In this document: positions 7,687 through 16,265 of the stretch, in pieces | Layout of the letters: every line of letters begins with the position of its first letter | Numbering within the stretch: position 1 is the first letter of the stretch | Origin: Comamonas aquatica NBRC 14918 | Lineage (GTDB): Bacteria; Pseudomonadota; Gammaproteobacteria; Burkholderiales; Burkholderiaceae_C | Direction of reading: 5' to 3' | Assembly: GCF_000739875.1 (NCBI RefSeq) | Contig: NZ_BBJR01000059.1 | Coordinates: 1-41,325 of the forward strand | Length of the DNA: 41,325 nt | The notes under the pieces: generated by a model | What the model saw: only the letters and a program-made list of their open reading frames with translations | Database searches by the model: none | What the model was told of the DNA's origin: nothing | Made by a program: the position numbers and the translations under genes

Positions 7687-8634
7687 CTAGTCCTCGCTGA
7701 TGATCCGGTTGCGGCCGCCGCGCTTGGCGCGGTACAGGCGGGCATCGGCCAAGGCCAGCAACTGGTGGCTGCCGGGCACTTCCTGCGGCGTGGCCGCGGC
7801 CACCCCCATGCTGACCGTGACGAAATCCGTGGCCTGGGCCTGCACATGGGGCATCTGCAGGCCGGCAATCGCGGTCTGGATGTCATGGGCCAGCTTCAGG
7901 GCGCCGGAGACCGGGGTGTTCGGCAGCAAACAGACGAATTCTTCGCCGCCATAGCGCGCCACCATGTCGCCGGGGCGCTGCAGGCACTGAGCGATGGCCT
8001 GGGCCACCAGCTGCAGGCATTCGTCGCCGCGCAGGTGGCCGTAGTGGTCGTTGAAGGCCTTGAAATCATCCACATCGATCATCACCAGCCCCAGGGGCTG
8101 GTTCTGGCGCTGCATGCGGCTGAATTCGCGCGACAGCATGGTGTTGAAGTAGCGGCGGTTGGCAATCCCGGTCAGCCCGTCGCTGTGGGACAGGCGTTCC
8201 AGCAGATGCCGCTGGCGCACCAGCTCCAGGTGGTTGCGCACGCGCGCCAGCAGCACGGCGGTGCGGAAAGGCTTGGCAATGAAGTCTGCGGCCCCCATGT
8301 TCAGGCCGACTTCCTCGGCGCTCATGTCCGAGATGGCCGTCAGGAAAATCACCGGGATGTGGGCGGTGCGTGGCTCGCTCTTGAGACGGCGGAACAGTTC
8401 GAAGCCATCCATGCCGGGCATCAGCACGTCCAGCAGGATCAGGTCGGGGTTGTACTGCAGTGCCAGTTGCAGGCCCTCAGTGCCCGAGGTGGCGGTCTGC
8501 ACCTCGCACAAGGTGCTGATCACGCTGGCGATCAGCGTGGCATTCATCTCCACATCGTCAATCACCAGCACCTTCTGTGCGTGGGTGGTCGCCAGCAAGT
8601 GAGGGTGAATGGGCTGCAGACTTGCGTGGGACAT
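7687..8634 (-). CDS. Response regulator diguanylate cyclase (REC-GGDEF)
   Basis: A 315-residue soluble protein that should make cyclic di-GMP from GTP when phosphorylated. The receiver domain (about residues 20-140) has the acidic pair Asp26-Asp27, phospho-acceptor Asp69 in ILLDVLMPGMDG, and Lys121 in IAKPF. The GGDEF domain (about 150-312) has an intact GGEEF at 229-233 and the RPGD inhibitory site at 220-223, five residues before it, so product feedback is expected. I prefer ATG 8634 to longer upstream starts because it begins just before the receiver fold and lies 8 nt after the stop of the hybrid kinase, implying translational coupling. The partner kinase carries a histidine phosphotransfer domain suited to deliver phosphate to this receiver. 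Confidence 0.93.
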   Translation of the reverse strand: MSHASLQPIHPHLLATTHAQKVLVIDDVEMNATLIASVISTLCEVQTATSGTEGLQLALQYNPDLILLDVLMPGMDGFELFRRLKSEPRTAHIPVIFLTAISDMSAEEVGLNMGAADFIAKPFRTAVLLARVRNHLELVRQRHLLERLSHSDGLTGIANRRYFNTMLSREFSRMQRQNQPLGLVMIDVDDFKAFNDHYGHLRGDECLQLVAQAIAQCLQRPGDMVARYGGEEFVCLLPNTPVSGALKLAHDIQTAIAGLQMPHVQAQATDFVTVSMGVAAATPQEVPGSHQLLALADARLYRAKRGGRNRIISED

Positions 8635-8642
8635 GGCGGGGC

Positions 8643-11441
8643 TCAGGCTTGGGAAAAACACGCTGGGCAATAGGCGCGCAACTGTGCCACGCCATCTTCC
8701 GCGCAATCTGCAATTTGTTGTGACAGTGTGGTTGTTTGGGCGGCGTCGGCGGCCTTGAGCGCGGTCGACAGGGCGGACGACAGGAAGCCCAGGCGCATCA
8801 GCCCGAAGGTGGCCGCCGTCCCGGACAGCTTGTGCGCTTCGGCACGCATGGTCAGCCAGTCGTGCTGGGCAGCCAGGGCGGGCAGGCTGCGCGCCCGCTG
8901 AAGGCTGTCGTTGGCAAATTGGGTCACGAGCTGCTGCAGCTTGTCGGGATTGAACAGCTGTGCCAGGGCGTCGATCGCGGAGGCGTCGAACACCAGGGGT
9001 TGGGGCGGGCTGGGGGGCGCGGCATCGCTGCCGTCTTGGCGTTCGGTGGGCGCCCCAGGGCTGGCGGCCAGCCATTGCTGCAAGACGGCGTGCAAGGACG
9101 ACTCCAGCAGAGGCTTGGACAGGTGGGCATTCATGCCGGCGGCCTTGCTGCGCTCCATGTCCTGCACCCCGGTGTGGGCGGTCATGGCGATCACCGGCAC
9201 GGATTCGAAGCCGGGCATCTGGCGCAGTGCCTTGGTGGCGCTCAGGCCATCCATGTGCGGCATCTGCACATCCATCAGGATGCAGTGGTAATGGCCCGGG
9301 CCCACGGCCTGCAGCCGCAGCAGGGCCTGCACGCCGTCTTCGGCCGCCTCGGTCTGCAGGCCGGCCGCGTGCAGCATGCCCTCGACCACTGCGCGGTTCA
9401 GGGGGTGGTCGTCCACCACCAGCACGCGCTGCCCCTGCCAGGTGGTGGGCGTGGGGGCGTGCGTGCGCTGTACGGGCGTGCGGGCGGGCTCCAGCAAGGC
9501 GGTGAACCAGAAGGTGCTGCCCTGGCCCAGCTGGCTTTTGACGCCGGTTTCTCCGCCCATCAGCTTGGCCAGCGCGCGCGAGATGGTCAGCCCCAGCCCG
9601 GTGCCGCCAAAGCGGCGGGTGATGGAGTTGTCGGCCTGCTGGAAGGCCTGGAACAGCAGGGGCATGCGGTCGGCGGGAATGCCGGGGCCGGTGTCCTGGA
9701 CGCTGGCGTGCAGGATGATGCGGTGCAAGGTGCTGCTGGGGGCCAGGTGGATGGCGATGCGGATCCAGCCGGAGGCCGTGAACTTGATGGCGTTGTTCAC
9801 GTAGTTGAGCAGGATCTGCGCAATCCGGTGCGGATCACCGCGCAAGCTGTCGGGCACCTGGGGGGCGATGTGGTAGTCCAGCGCCAGGCCTTTGTGGTTG
9901 GCATCTTCGCGGCACATGCTCAGCACATCCAGCACCACGTCGTGCAGGCTGAAATCGGTGCTTTCCAGCTGCAGCTGGCCGGCATCGATCTTGGAGAAAT
10001 CCAGCACTTCATTGACGATGCCGCGCAGGTGCTGGCTGGCGCGCAGCACGCTTTGCAACTGCTCGTGCTGCGTCTCTGGCAGGTTGGCCTTGAGCAGCAG
10101 CTGCGTCAGGCCCAGGATGGCATTGAGCGGGGTGCGGATCTCATGGCTGATGCTGGCCTGGAGGTTGGATTTCTCCTGCGCCACCAGTTCGGCCTGGCGC
10201 TTGGCTTTTTCCAGCGCCAGGGACTGCATCACCTCCTTGGTCACATCCAGCCAGACGCCGTTGAAGACCACGCAGCCATCGCCTTCCATGTGGGGGTTGG
10301 CGCGGGTCTTGATCCAGCGGGTGACGCCGTCGGCCATGCGCATCGAGACATCGAAGTCCACCGGGGTGAGCGTCTGTGCGCTGTCCTGGAAGTGTTGCCG
10401 CGCCGTGGCGGTGGCGTGGGCGTCGTAGTGCTTGATGATCTGGGCCACCGTGCCGGTCTGGGTGTCTTTGTCCTCGCTGGCGCCCATGCCCATTAGCTGG
10501 GCCCACTGGGGGCTGACGAAGGTCAGCCGCCACGCGCCATCGGGTGTCATGCGCATCTGGAACACCGCGCCCGGCAAAGCGCTGGTCAGCTGCAGCAACT
10601 GGTCGGTCAGCAACTGGTTGTTCTGGTGCTGGACCAGGGCCTGCTCCAGTTGCTCAGCCTCCTGCAGCGACTGGCCGAAACTTTGCAGGGCCCGTGCCAT
10701 GGAGCCGATCTCGTCTTGCCGGTGTTGGTCGGCGATGGGCGTGTCGTACTGCTGCCGGCTCATGCGCTGCATGCTGCGTGTCAGCCGCCCGATCGGGCGC
10801 GACACATGCAGCCAGGCGATCCAGGCGGTGCCGGCGCACAGCAGCAGCAGGCTCAGCCAGCCAGCGCAGGTGGCCTGGCGGATGGTCTGGGCCGTGTCCA
10901 TGGCCATCTGTTGCGTGCTGTGGGCCAGCACATGCTGGGCGTCCACGCGCAGGGCTTCCACTTCGGTGTGCAGCAGGCCGAGGGCCGGGTTCAGGCTCAG
11001 GGTCAGGCTTTGCAGGGCCTGATCGCTGTGCCAGTGCAGGGTTTGCTCAATGATGCGGCGGGCGATTGCAAAGCTGTGGCGCGCCTGCATGAGCACGGTA
11101 TCCAGGCGGAGTTCATAGCCCGGCAAGGCCGGGTACAGGCTGTGCAGGGTGCGCTCGAACGATTGCTGGGTCTGGTCAAGCTGCTCGGCGCTGGCCTGTG
11201 CCTGCCCGGTGCCCGGGGCCCTCAAGCTGGCATGCACCAGGCTGGAGGCGTCGGTCAGGTGCTGGCGCACCTGGCTGACCTTGTCCGCCACCAGGACTTG
11301 CTGGTCCAGCAGGGCGTGGTACTGGCCCTCGATGCGCTGCATGTGCCATGTGGCATACAGCGTGATGATGCTCGATACCGCACCCAAGCAAGCGACCAGG
11401 GCAACGATTTTGGCAGTCAGGCTGGAAAAGGAAAGCTTCAT
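8643..11441 (-). CDS. Hybrid sensor histidine kinase with PAS, receiver and Hpt domains
   Basis: A 932-residue membrane kinase with a full internal phosphorelay. Order: membrane segment about 9-31, periplasmic sensor about 33-190 of unknown ligand, membrane segment about 193-213, HAMP about 213-265, PAS about 285-405, HisKA with His433 in SISHEIRTPLNAIL, HATPase with the N box NYVNNAIKFT, DTGPGIP and GGTGLGL, receiver with Asp724 in ILMDVQMPHMDG, and a C-terminal Hpt domain with His870 in AEAHKLSGTA. Every catalytic residue looks intact. ATG 11441 starts the first membrane helix; the upstream GTG at 11498 is less likely. The Hpt end, followed 8 nt later by the REC-GGDEF gene, suggests the relay ends in cyclic di-GMP synthesis. 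Confidence 0.94.
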   Translation of the reverse strand: MKLSFSSLTAKIVALVACLGAVSSIITLYATWHMQRIEGQYHALLDQQVLVADKVSQVRQHLTDASSLVHASLRAPGTGQAQASAEQLDQTQQSFERTLHSLYPALPGYELRLDTVLMQARHSFAIARRIIEQTLHWHSDQALQSLTLSLNPALGLLHTEVEALRVDAQHVLAHSTQQMAMDTAQTIRQATCAGWLSLLLLCAGTAWIAWLHVSRPIGRLTRSMQRMSRQQYDTPIADQHRQDEIGSMARALQSFGQSLQEAEQLEQALVQHQNNQLLTDQLLQLTSALPGAVFQMRMTPDGAWRLTFVSPQWAQLMGMGASEDKDTQTGTVAQIIKHYDAHATATARQHFQDSAQTLTPVDFDVSMRMADGVTRWIKTRANPHMEGDGCVVFNGVWLDVTKEVMQSLALEKAKRQAELVAQEKSNLQASISHEIRTPLNAILGLTQLLLKANLPETQHEQLQSVLRASQHLRGIVNEVLDFSKIDAGQLQLESTDFSLHDVVLDVLSMCREDANHKGLALDYHIAPQVPDSLRGDPHRIAQILLNYVNNAIKFTASGWIRIAIHLAPSSTLHRIILHASVQDTGPGIPADRMPLLFQAFQQADNSITRRFGGTGLGLTISRALAKLMGGETGVKSQLGQGSTFWFTALLEPARTPVQRTHAPTPTTWQGQRVLVVDDHPLNRAVVEGMLHAAGLQTEAAEDGVQALLRLQAVGPGHYHCILMDVQMPHMDGLSATKALRQMPGFESVPVIAMTAHTGVQDMERSKAAGMNAHLSKPLLESSLHAVLQQWLAASPGAPTERQDGSDAAPPSPPQPLVFDASAIDALAQLFNPDKLQQLVTQFANDSLQRARSLPALAAQHDWLTMRAEAHKLSGTAATFGLMRLGFLSSALSTALKAADAAQTTTLSQQIADCAEDGVAQLRAYCPACFSQA

Positions 11442-11674
11442 GGCCAAGGGCGCGGCATGGGCGGATGGAACAGGGTGGTGCGGCAGACCCGCTGTCACAG
11501 GGTGGCGGACCTAATGGGGCTCAAGTATGGCAGGCACAGCCTGTCATGGGGCTGGCGATGGTGCCTGCTGCCGACGGACGGGGTTGGCCCAGCTCCCGCG
11601 ATGGCCGTGGGCGGGCGCTGCGCGGACCGCGTGCCGGATCGGCATGCCCGTCGCCGTGCCTGCCGGGGGCGGCC
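11442..11674 (-). other. Gap between OmpR-type regulator and hybrid kinase genes
   Basis: These 233 bp separate the regulator stop from the kinase start. I see no open frame with family character, no hairpin with a T run and no clear operator. It may hold a promoter for the kinase-cyclase pair, but no consensus is visible. Confidence 0.4.
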
Positions 11675-12400
11675 CTAGGCCGTGGGTGCTGTGGCCGCTT
11701 CCGGGGCCGGCAGGATTTCCATGCGGTAGCCCAAGCCGTAGATCGCGCTGAGCTGGTAGATCTGGCCCTGACCATGGAACTGGCCCAGCTGCAGCTTGGT
11801 GCGCAGGCGCGAGGCGTGGATGTCCAGGGTGCGCGAAGGCGTGGGGGTGATGCTGCCCCAGACCGCTTCGGTCAGGTGGTTGCGCGACAGCAGGCGGCCG
11901 CAGTTCTGGAACAGGAACTCGGCCAGCTCGTACTCACGGTGCTTTAGCTCGATCGGCTGGTCGTGCAGGTACACCGTGCGTGCCACGGGATCAAGCCGGT
12001 AGGGCTCGAAGTCCAGGCGCATGGTGGTGACGTCGGGGTAGGCACGGCGCATCAGGGCGGTGACGCGGGCCATGAGCTCCTGCACGCGCAGGGGCTTGAT
12101 CATGAAGTCGTCTGCCCCGGCATGGAAGGCGGCGACGATGTCCTGTTCCTCGTGGCGCTGGCTGGCAAACAGGATGGGCAGCTTGCTGCCGCCCGCTTCG
12201 CGCAGGGCGCGCACCACGTCAATGCCACTCAGGCCCGGAAGCAGCCAGTCGACGATCAGCAGGTCAAAGCTTTCGCGACGCATGGCGCGCAGCAGGTCTT
12301 CGCCCGTCTCAAACAAGATGGTGGCATGACCCATTTGGTGAATCGTGGCCTCCACCAGCCGTAAAAAAACCGTGTCGTCGTCGAGAACAGCAATGCGCAT
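11675..12400 (-). CDS. OmpR/PhoB-family response regulator
   Basis: A 241-residue two-domain transcription factor. The receiver shows LDDDT (Asp7-Asp8), phospho-acceptor Asp51 in LLIVDWLLPGLSG, and Lys102 in FMIKPLRV. The C-terminal winged helix (about 130-232) carries IELKHREYELAEFLFQN, GRLLSRNHLTEAVWG, TLDIHASRLRTKL and IYGLGYRME, the usual recognition helix and wing layout. ATG 12400 begins the receiver; a longer frame to 12427 adds only residues before the first strand. The next gene downstream, on the same strand after 233 bp, is the hybrid kinase, which may be its partner, although that kinase also has its own receiver and the cyclase as candidate targets. Target promoters are unknown. 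Confidence 0.92.
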   Translation of the reverse strand: MRIAVLDDDTVFLRLVEATIHQMGHATILFETGEDLLRAMRRESFDLLIVDWLLPGLSGIDVVRALREAGGSKLPILFASQRHEEQDIVAAFHAGADDFMIKPLRVQELMARVTALMRRAYPDVTTMRLDFEPYRLDPVARTVYLHDQPIELKHREYELAEFLFQNCGRLLSRNHLTEAVWGSITPTPSRTLDIHASRLRTKLQLGQFHGQGQIYQLSAIYGLGYRMEILPAPEAATAPTA

Positions 12401-12573
12401 GGTGGCGTTTGTAACAAAAAATTTCACATGATGGTGTGCGGCAATGCAAATGAATGCAAAAACGCCAGGAACGCCCGATGCAGGGACCCTTTCTCAGGCC
12501 CCATTTTGGCCCAGGATGGGACGCTCGCCCGCCGAAGTGCACGCTTCAAGTCTAGCGAAAGAGTGCGTGCCAA

Positions 12574-14040
12574 TTAAGTGGTGGGGGTGCTGGCGTGACC
12601 GGTGTGCAACTGCCCCAGGGCTTCAAAGGGCAATTGCTGCTTGACCAGGATGACGGTGCACGGGGCATCGCGGGCCACGCGCATGGGGACGGTGGCAATC
12701 AGGCGCTGCATGTGCAGGCCGTGCGTGGCTGCGCCCAGGATGATCAGGCCGACGCTGTTGCCCTCGGCATAGCGCACCAGGGCCTGGGCCACGTCGCTGG
12801 CTTCGAGCACGTGGAAGCTGATGCCGTGGCCGGCGCTGTCCAGACCCTGGGCCCACTGCTTGAGCTGGGCCAGGTGGGTGCGGTGCAACTGGGTTTCGCT
12901 GCGCCGGCTGTCGGTGCTGCTGCTGGCCGAGGGCGAGATCACGGTGACCACCGCCAGCCGGGCCCTGGGGCGGGTGGACAGCGAGCGTGCCACGGCCTGG
13001 CGCAGGCTGTAGAGGGTGGCGTCGCTGACGTCCTTGTGCGGCAGCGCCACCATCAGGATCGGCACTTCGGAGATCTGCTGCGTGGGCAGCGGGCTGGGGT
13101 GGTACGCCATGCCGGCCGCGCGGATCCAGCGGCGCAGCTGGCCCCACAACGGCAGGCCGCGCAGCCGCAGGCCACGGCGCGTGATCGGAACCTGTCCGGG
13201 ATTGGCCAGGTCGAAGGCCAGCTCGGCCGCCGTGGCATAGCGGTTGGCGGCCTCGGGCTCCAGGCAGCGCAGGATGATCTCCTGCAGCCAGTCGGGCACG
13301 TCGGCGCGCAGGGCGCGCGGCGGCGTGGGGGCCATCCACATGCGCTGGCGCAGGCCGCCATCGGTGCTGGGGTTGCCGAAGGGCAGCTCGCGCGTGGTCA
13401 GCTCGTAGAGCATGACGCCGATGGCGAAGATGTCGCTGCGCAGGTCGCCGCGCACGCCCACGATCTGCTCGGGTGCCATCCAGGCGGGGGAGCCCACGGC
13501 CTTGCGCAGCTCTTCGGCCAGCAGGTCGGGGTAGTGGGCATGGCAGGACAGGCCGAAGTCCAGCAGCACGGCGTTGCCGTCGTCCTGGATCAGCACGTTG
13601 CCGGGCTTGAGGTCCAGGTGGCAGCAGTTCTGCTGGTGCAGGCTGTGGGCGGCCTGGGCCATGGCCGCGCCCAACTGGGCGATGGTGGCAATCGGTTGCG
13701 CGCCGGGCTGGTCCAGCCAGTGCTGCAGGGTGTGGCCGGGCATGTGCTCCATGACCAGGTAGGGCAGGCGCAGCAGGTCGCCGGCGGCGACAAAGCGGGG
13801 CACGTGGGGGCCGTGCAGGGCCGGCAGGATTTGCAGCTCCATCTCGAAGCTGACGATGTTCTCGGCCCCGTCACCGGCCGTCATGCGCGGGATCTTCATC
13901 ACCATCGGGAAGCCCGGGCTGCTGCCGGGGCTGCGCGGCTGGGCGTAGGTGACGGTGTAGATGTGGGCCATGCCGCCGGCATGGATGCAGTCGTGCACCA
14001 GGAAGCCGTCGACTTCGGTGCCGGGTGCCAGTTTCTTCAT
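12574..14040 (-). CDS. Ser/Thr protein kinase fused to a C-terminal universal stress protein domain
   Basis: A 488-residue cytoplasmic protein. The N-terminal eukaryotic-like kinase domain (about 10-275) has the P-loop-like HAGGMAHIY, ATP-binding Lys49 in VMKIP, the catalytic loop HLDLKPGN at 141-148, DFG at 161-163, and SPAWMAPEQ for the APE motif. The residue before the catalytic Asp is Leu rather than Arg, so it is a non-RD kinase. The C-terminal part (about 335-470) resembles a universal stress protein, with ILMVALPH, LIILGAATHG and ARDAPCTVILV; its nucleotide loop is degenerate (GAATHG, later ATV in place of GS). ATG 14040 follows an AGGGA about 8 nt upstream. It follows the metallophosphatase gene by 76 bp. 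Substrates are unknown. Confidence 0.88.
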   Translation of the reverse strand: MKKLAPGTEVDGFLVHDCIHAGGMAHIYTVTYAQPRSPGSSPGFPMVMKIPRMTAGDGAENIVSFEMELQILPALHGPHVPRFVAAGDLLRLPYLVMEHMPGHTLQHWLDQPGAQPIATIAQLGAAMAQAAHSLHQQNCCHLDLKPGNVLIQDDGNAVLLDFGLSCHAHYPDLLAEELRKAVGSPAWMAPEQIVGVRGDLRSDIFAIGVMLYELTTRELPFGNPSTDGGLRQRMWMAPTPPRALRADVPDWLQEIILRCLEPEAANRYATAAELAFDLANPGQVPITRRGLRLRGLPLWGQLRRWIRAAGMAYHPSPLPTQQISEVPILMVALPHKDVSDATLYSLRQAVARSLSTRPRARLAVVTVISPSASSSTDSRRSETQLHRTHLAQLKQWAQGLDSAGHGISFHVLEASDVAQALVRYAEGNSVGLIILGAATHGLHMQRLIATVPMRVARDAPCTVILVKQQLPFEALGQLHTGHASTPTT

Positions 14041-14116
14041 GGCCGTGCTGTTCCCTGGTGCTTCGGGGATCTGTGGGGGGCGCCCAGGCCCGGGCGGCGG
14101 GGCAGGGTCTGCGTCC

Positions 14117-14881
14117 TCATCGGCCTTGCTCCAGGCGCTCGGCAAATTCCGGCGGCATGCCGCTGCGCTGCACGGCCTGCACGGCGGCCGCATGGTCGTA
14201 GGGCACGCGGTAGAAGGTCAGGGTGGCGGCGCTGTCGTCGTACAGGGCGTACATGGCGCGCAGGTCGCCGTCGCGCGGCTGGCCGCAGGCGCCGACGATG
14301 CCCAGCCACTGGCGGTGGCTGGGCACGGGAATGGGCACGCCGGGCTGCGGCACGAAGCGCATGAGCTTGGCCGTGGGCGTGCGGTAGTACAGCGCCTGCT
14401 GGTGCACATGGCCGCTGAAGACGTAGCGGATGCCGGGGTCCAGGTCGCTGGCGGCGGCCATGCTGCGCTCGGCCATGACGCTGTTTTCGACGTAGGGCCA
14501 GCGCTCGGGGTGGTGGGCGCTGGCGTGCACCAGCAGGATGCGGCCGTGCGGGGCCAGCAGCGGCAGGTGCTGCAGGAAGTCCTGGTGGTGGCGGCCGAGC
14601 TGGTCGTGCGTCCACTGCGCGCCCTGTTCCCCTTGGTGCTGGATGTGGCGGGGCGGGTGCAGCGCCACGTCATCGTGGTTGCCGCGCACGGCCCAGGCAC
14701 CCTGCTCGACGGCCTGCATGACCGTGTCCAGCACCTCGGCGGGCGAGCCGCCGTAGCCGACCAGATCACCCAGGAATGCCAGCTGCGTGGCGGACTGGGC
14801 GCGGGCGTGGTCCATGCAGGCCTGCAGGGCCTGGAGGTTGGCGTGGATGTCGGAGAACAGGGCCAGTTTCATGGACGACAT
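14117..14881 (-). CDS. Calcineurin-like metallophosphoesterase
   Basis: A 254-residue phosphoesterase of the YfcE/PrpA-like superfamily using two metal ions. All signature blocks are visible: DIH near residue 11, GDLVGYGG, the GNHDD motif, a mid-domain histidine in LVHASAH, and GHVH. The start MSSMKLALFSDIH at 14881 has GGAAG 6-7 nt upstream, favouring it over the ATG at 14872. It is the first gene of the minus-strand signalling island and is followed by the Ser/Thr kinase gene. Protein phosphatase, nucleotide (Ap4A-type) phosphatase and cAMP phosphodiesterase activities all occur in this fold and cannot be told apart here. The neighbourhood makes reversal of the kinase's phosphorylation a reasonable hypothesis only. 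Confidence 0.85.
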   Translation of the reverse strand: MSSMKLALFSDIHANLQALQACMDHARAQSATQLAFLGDLVGYGGSPAEVLDTVMQAVEQGAWAVRGNHDDVALHPPRHIQHQGEQGAQWTHDQLGRHHQDFLQHLPLLAPHGRILLVHASAHHPERWPYVENSVMAERSMAAASDLDPGIRYVFSGHVHQQALYYRTPTAKLMRFVPQPGVPIPVPSHRQWLGIVGACGQPRDGDLRAMYALYDDSAATLTFYRVPYDHAAAVQAVQRSGMPPEFAERLEQGR

Positions 14882-14944
14882 GCTGCGCTTCCAAGCTGGC
14901 GGCTGGCTTGCAGTGTGCCCTGGGGCTTTCCCGGGGATTGGAAA

Positions 14945-15032
14945 AGATAGCTGATTGCGCTGGCTCAATGCGCGTTTGCCATGCAAATGGCCATGAAATC
15001 CAGCCATGCAGCGCACAAGCAGCTCCTTTTTC
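14945..15032. repeat. Palindromic repeat copy between divergent genes
   Basis: The left arm contains AGCTGATTGCGCT at 14949-14961 and the right arm AGCGCACAAGCAGCTCC at 15010-15026, ending in CCTTTTT. Inner TTTGCCAT/ATGGCCAT segments add pairing. It belongs to the family whose clearest copy is at 35351-35445 and fills most of the 194-bp gap between the phosphoesterase genes at 14881 and 15076. Confidence 0.7.
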
Positions 15033-15075
15033 TGAATCCCGAGGGGGCGGGGTTTGCTGGCACACTGCGCAGGCC

Positions 15076-15747
15076 ATGCCGTTTGACCCTCCCGTTTTCA
15101 CCCAGGCCTGCGAAGACCGCGACTTTACCGAATGGCACCAGGGTTGCGCCTGGTGCGCCGTCTGGGTGCTGTGGCTGCGCGCACCGGCGTTGGCACAGCG
15201 TGTGCAGCGGGCGCGCCAGGCCTTGGGGCCCCGGCTGTGGCCGGGTTATGCCCGCCAGCCGCATGCCACGGTGGCCTACCGGGGATTGATGGCGCAGGGT
15301 GCGGGCCCAGCGGCCGCCACCTTCGGGGTGGCGCAGTTGCGCGCCGACATCGCCCGCCTGCAGCATGCGCCGGCGTGGCCGCGGGTGCTGCGCGTGCAGG
15401 GCAGCGGCAGCTTCACCACCGTGCCCTACCTGGGGCTGGACCCGGCCGATGCCGCCGCCCTGCAGCCGCTGCACCAGGCCCTGGTGCCCGAGCCGCCGGC
15501 CCCGGCGTGGCACTACGTGCCGCACGTGACCCTGGGCCACTATGCCCAGAGCGTGCCGATGGCGCCCATCCTGCACACCCTGCAGGCCGCGCTGGCCGGC
15601 CTGGCGCCACTGGCGTGCGCGGCGCCGCAACTGTGGCTGGTGCGCTACCGCACGCACGCCATCGCCGGCCCCCTGGTTGCCGAAGGCTGCCTGGACCTGA
15701 CCACGCGCCGCTACACCGCCTTGCCGGGGGCGCTGCTGCGGCCCTGA
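15076..15747 (+). CDS. 2H phosphoesterase / 2'-5' RNA ligase-like protein
   Basis: A 223-residue protein with the two His-x-Thr motifs that define the 2H phosphoesterase fold: HATV at residues 63-66 (QPHATVAYRG) and HVTL at 150-153 (YVPHVTLGHY). Family members cleave or form 2'-5' or 2',3'-cyclic phosphodiester bonds in RNA or small nucleotides. The sequence also has a C-terminal strand region with LWLVRYRTH. Length is typical of the family (180-230). It stands alone, divergent from the signalling island and convergent with ohr. No strong ribosome binding site precedes ATG 15076. The physiological substrate is unknown. Confidence 0.85.
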   Translation: MPFDPPVFTQACEDRDFTEWHQGCAWCAVWVLWLRAPALAQRVQRARQALGPRLWPGYARQPHATVAYRGLMAQGAGPAAATFGVAQLRADIARLQHAPAWPRVLRVQGSGSFTTVPYLGLDPADAAALQPLHQALVPEPPAPAWHYVPHVTLGHYAQSVPMAPILHTLQAALAGLAPLACAAPQLWLVRYRTHAIAGPLVAEGCLDLTTRRYTALPGALLRP

Positions 15748-15769
15748 AGGCGCAGCCCCCGGTGCACGC

Positions 15770-15793
15770 AAAAAAGCCGGGCTGGGCCCGGCT
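15770..15793 (-). terminator. Intrinsic terminator of the ohrR-ohr operon
   Basis: On the minus strand AGCCGGGC pairs with GCCCGGCT (positions 15793-15786 and 15782-15775) around a 3-nt loop, followed by a T run to 15770. It lies 23 nt past the ohr stop codon. Confidence 0.88.
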
Positions 15794-15815
15794 GTGGGGA
15801 GTGGGTGCTGCGGGC

Positions 15816-16232
15816 TCAGACCAGGGTCAGCGTCACGTCGATGTTGCCGCGCGTGGCGTTGGAGTAGGGGCAAACCTGGTGGGCAGCGTCGACCAGCTTC
15901 TGGGCCTGTTCACGGTCCAGGCCGGGCAGGCTGATCTTCAGGCGGGCGGCGATGCCGTAGGCATTGGGGATGGTGCCCAGGTCGACTTCGGCGTCGATGG
16001 CCACGTCCTGGGGCACGGCGATGCCCAGCTTGCCGCCCACGGCCTTCAGCGCGCCGATGAAGCAGGCCGAGTAACCGGCGGCGAACAGCTGCTCGGGGTT
16101 GGTGCCGGTGCCGCTGGTGCCGGGCGAGGACAGCTTCACATCCAGGCGACCGTCATCGGTGCGCGAGGCGCCATCGCGGCCGCCGGTGGTGTGGGCGCGG
16201 GCGGTGTAGAGAACTTTTTCCAAAGAGGCCAT
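15816..16232 (-). CDS. ohr: Organic hydroperoxide resistance protein Ohr
   Basis: A 138-residue thiol peroxidase of the Ohr/OsmC family that reduces organic and fatty-acid hydroperoxides in the cytoplasm using lipoyl or dihydrolipoamide electrons. The reactive Cys57 (GYSACFIGAL) and resolving Cys121 (HQVCPYSNATR) are both present, as are Arg19 and Glu47 that activate the peroxidatic thiol. Length matches the family. It is downstream of ohrR on the same strand with 33 bp between, so it should be induced when OhrR is oxidised and leaves the palindrome at 16765-16788. A strong terminator follows. Confidence 0.97.
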   Translation of the reverse strand: MASLEKVLYTARAHTTGGRDGASRTDDGRLDVKLSSPGTSGTGTNPEQLFAAGYSACFIGALKAVGGKLGIAVPQDVAIDAEVDLGTIPNAYGIAARLKISLPGLDREQAQKLVDAAHQVCPYSNATRGNIDVTLTLV

Positions 16233-16265
16233 GGTGTGCTCCTGACAAAGGGCTGAGGAATCGCT

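Noticed and set aside
12595..14364. 589-codon plus-strand open frame opposite the Ser/Thr kinase
   Set aside because: The composition is Gly/Ala/Gln/His shadow-like with no motif, while the minus strand has complete kinase signatures.
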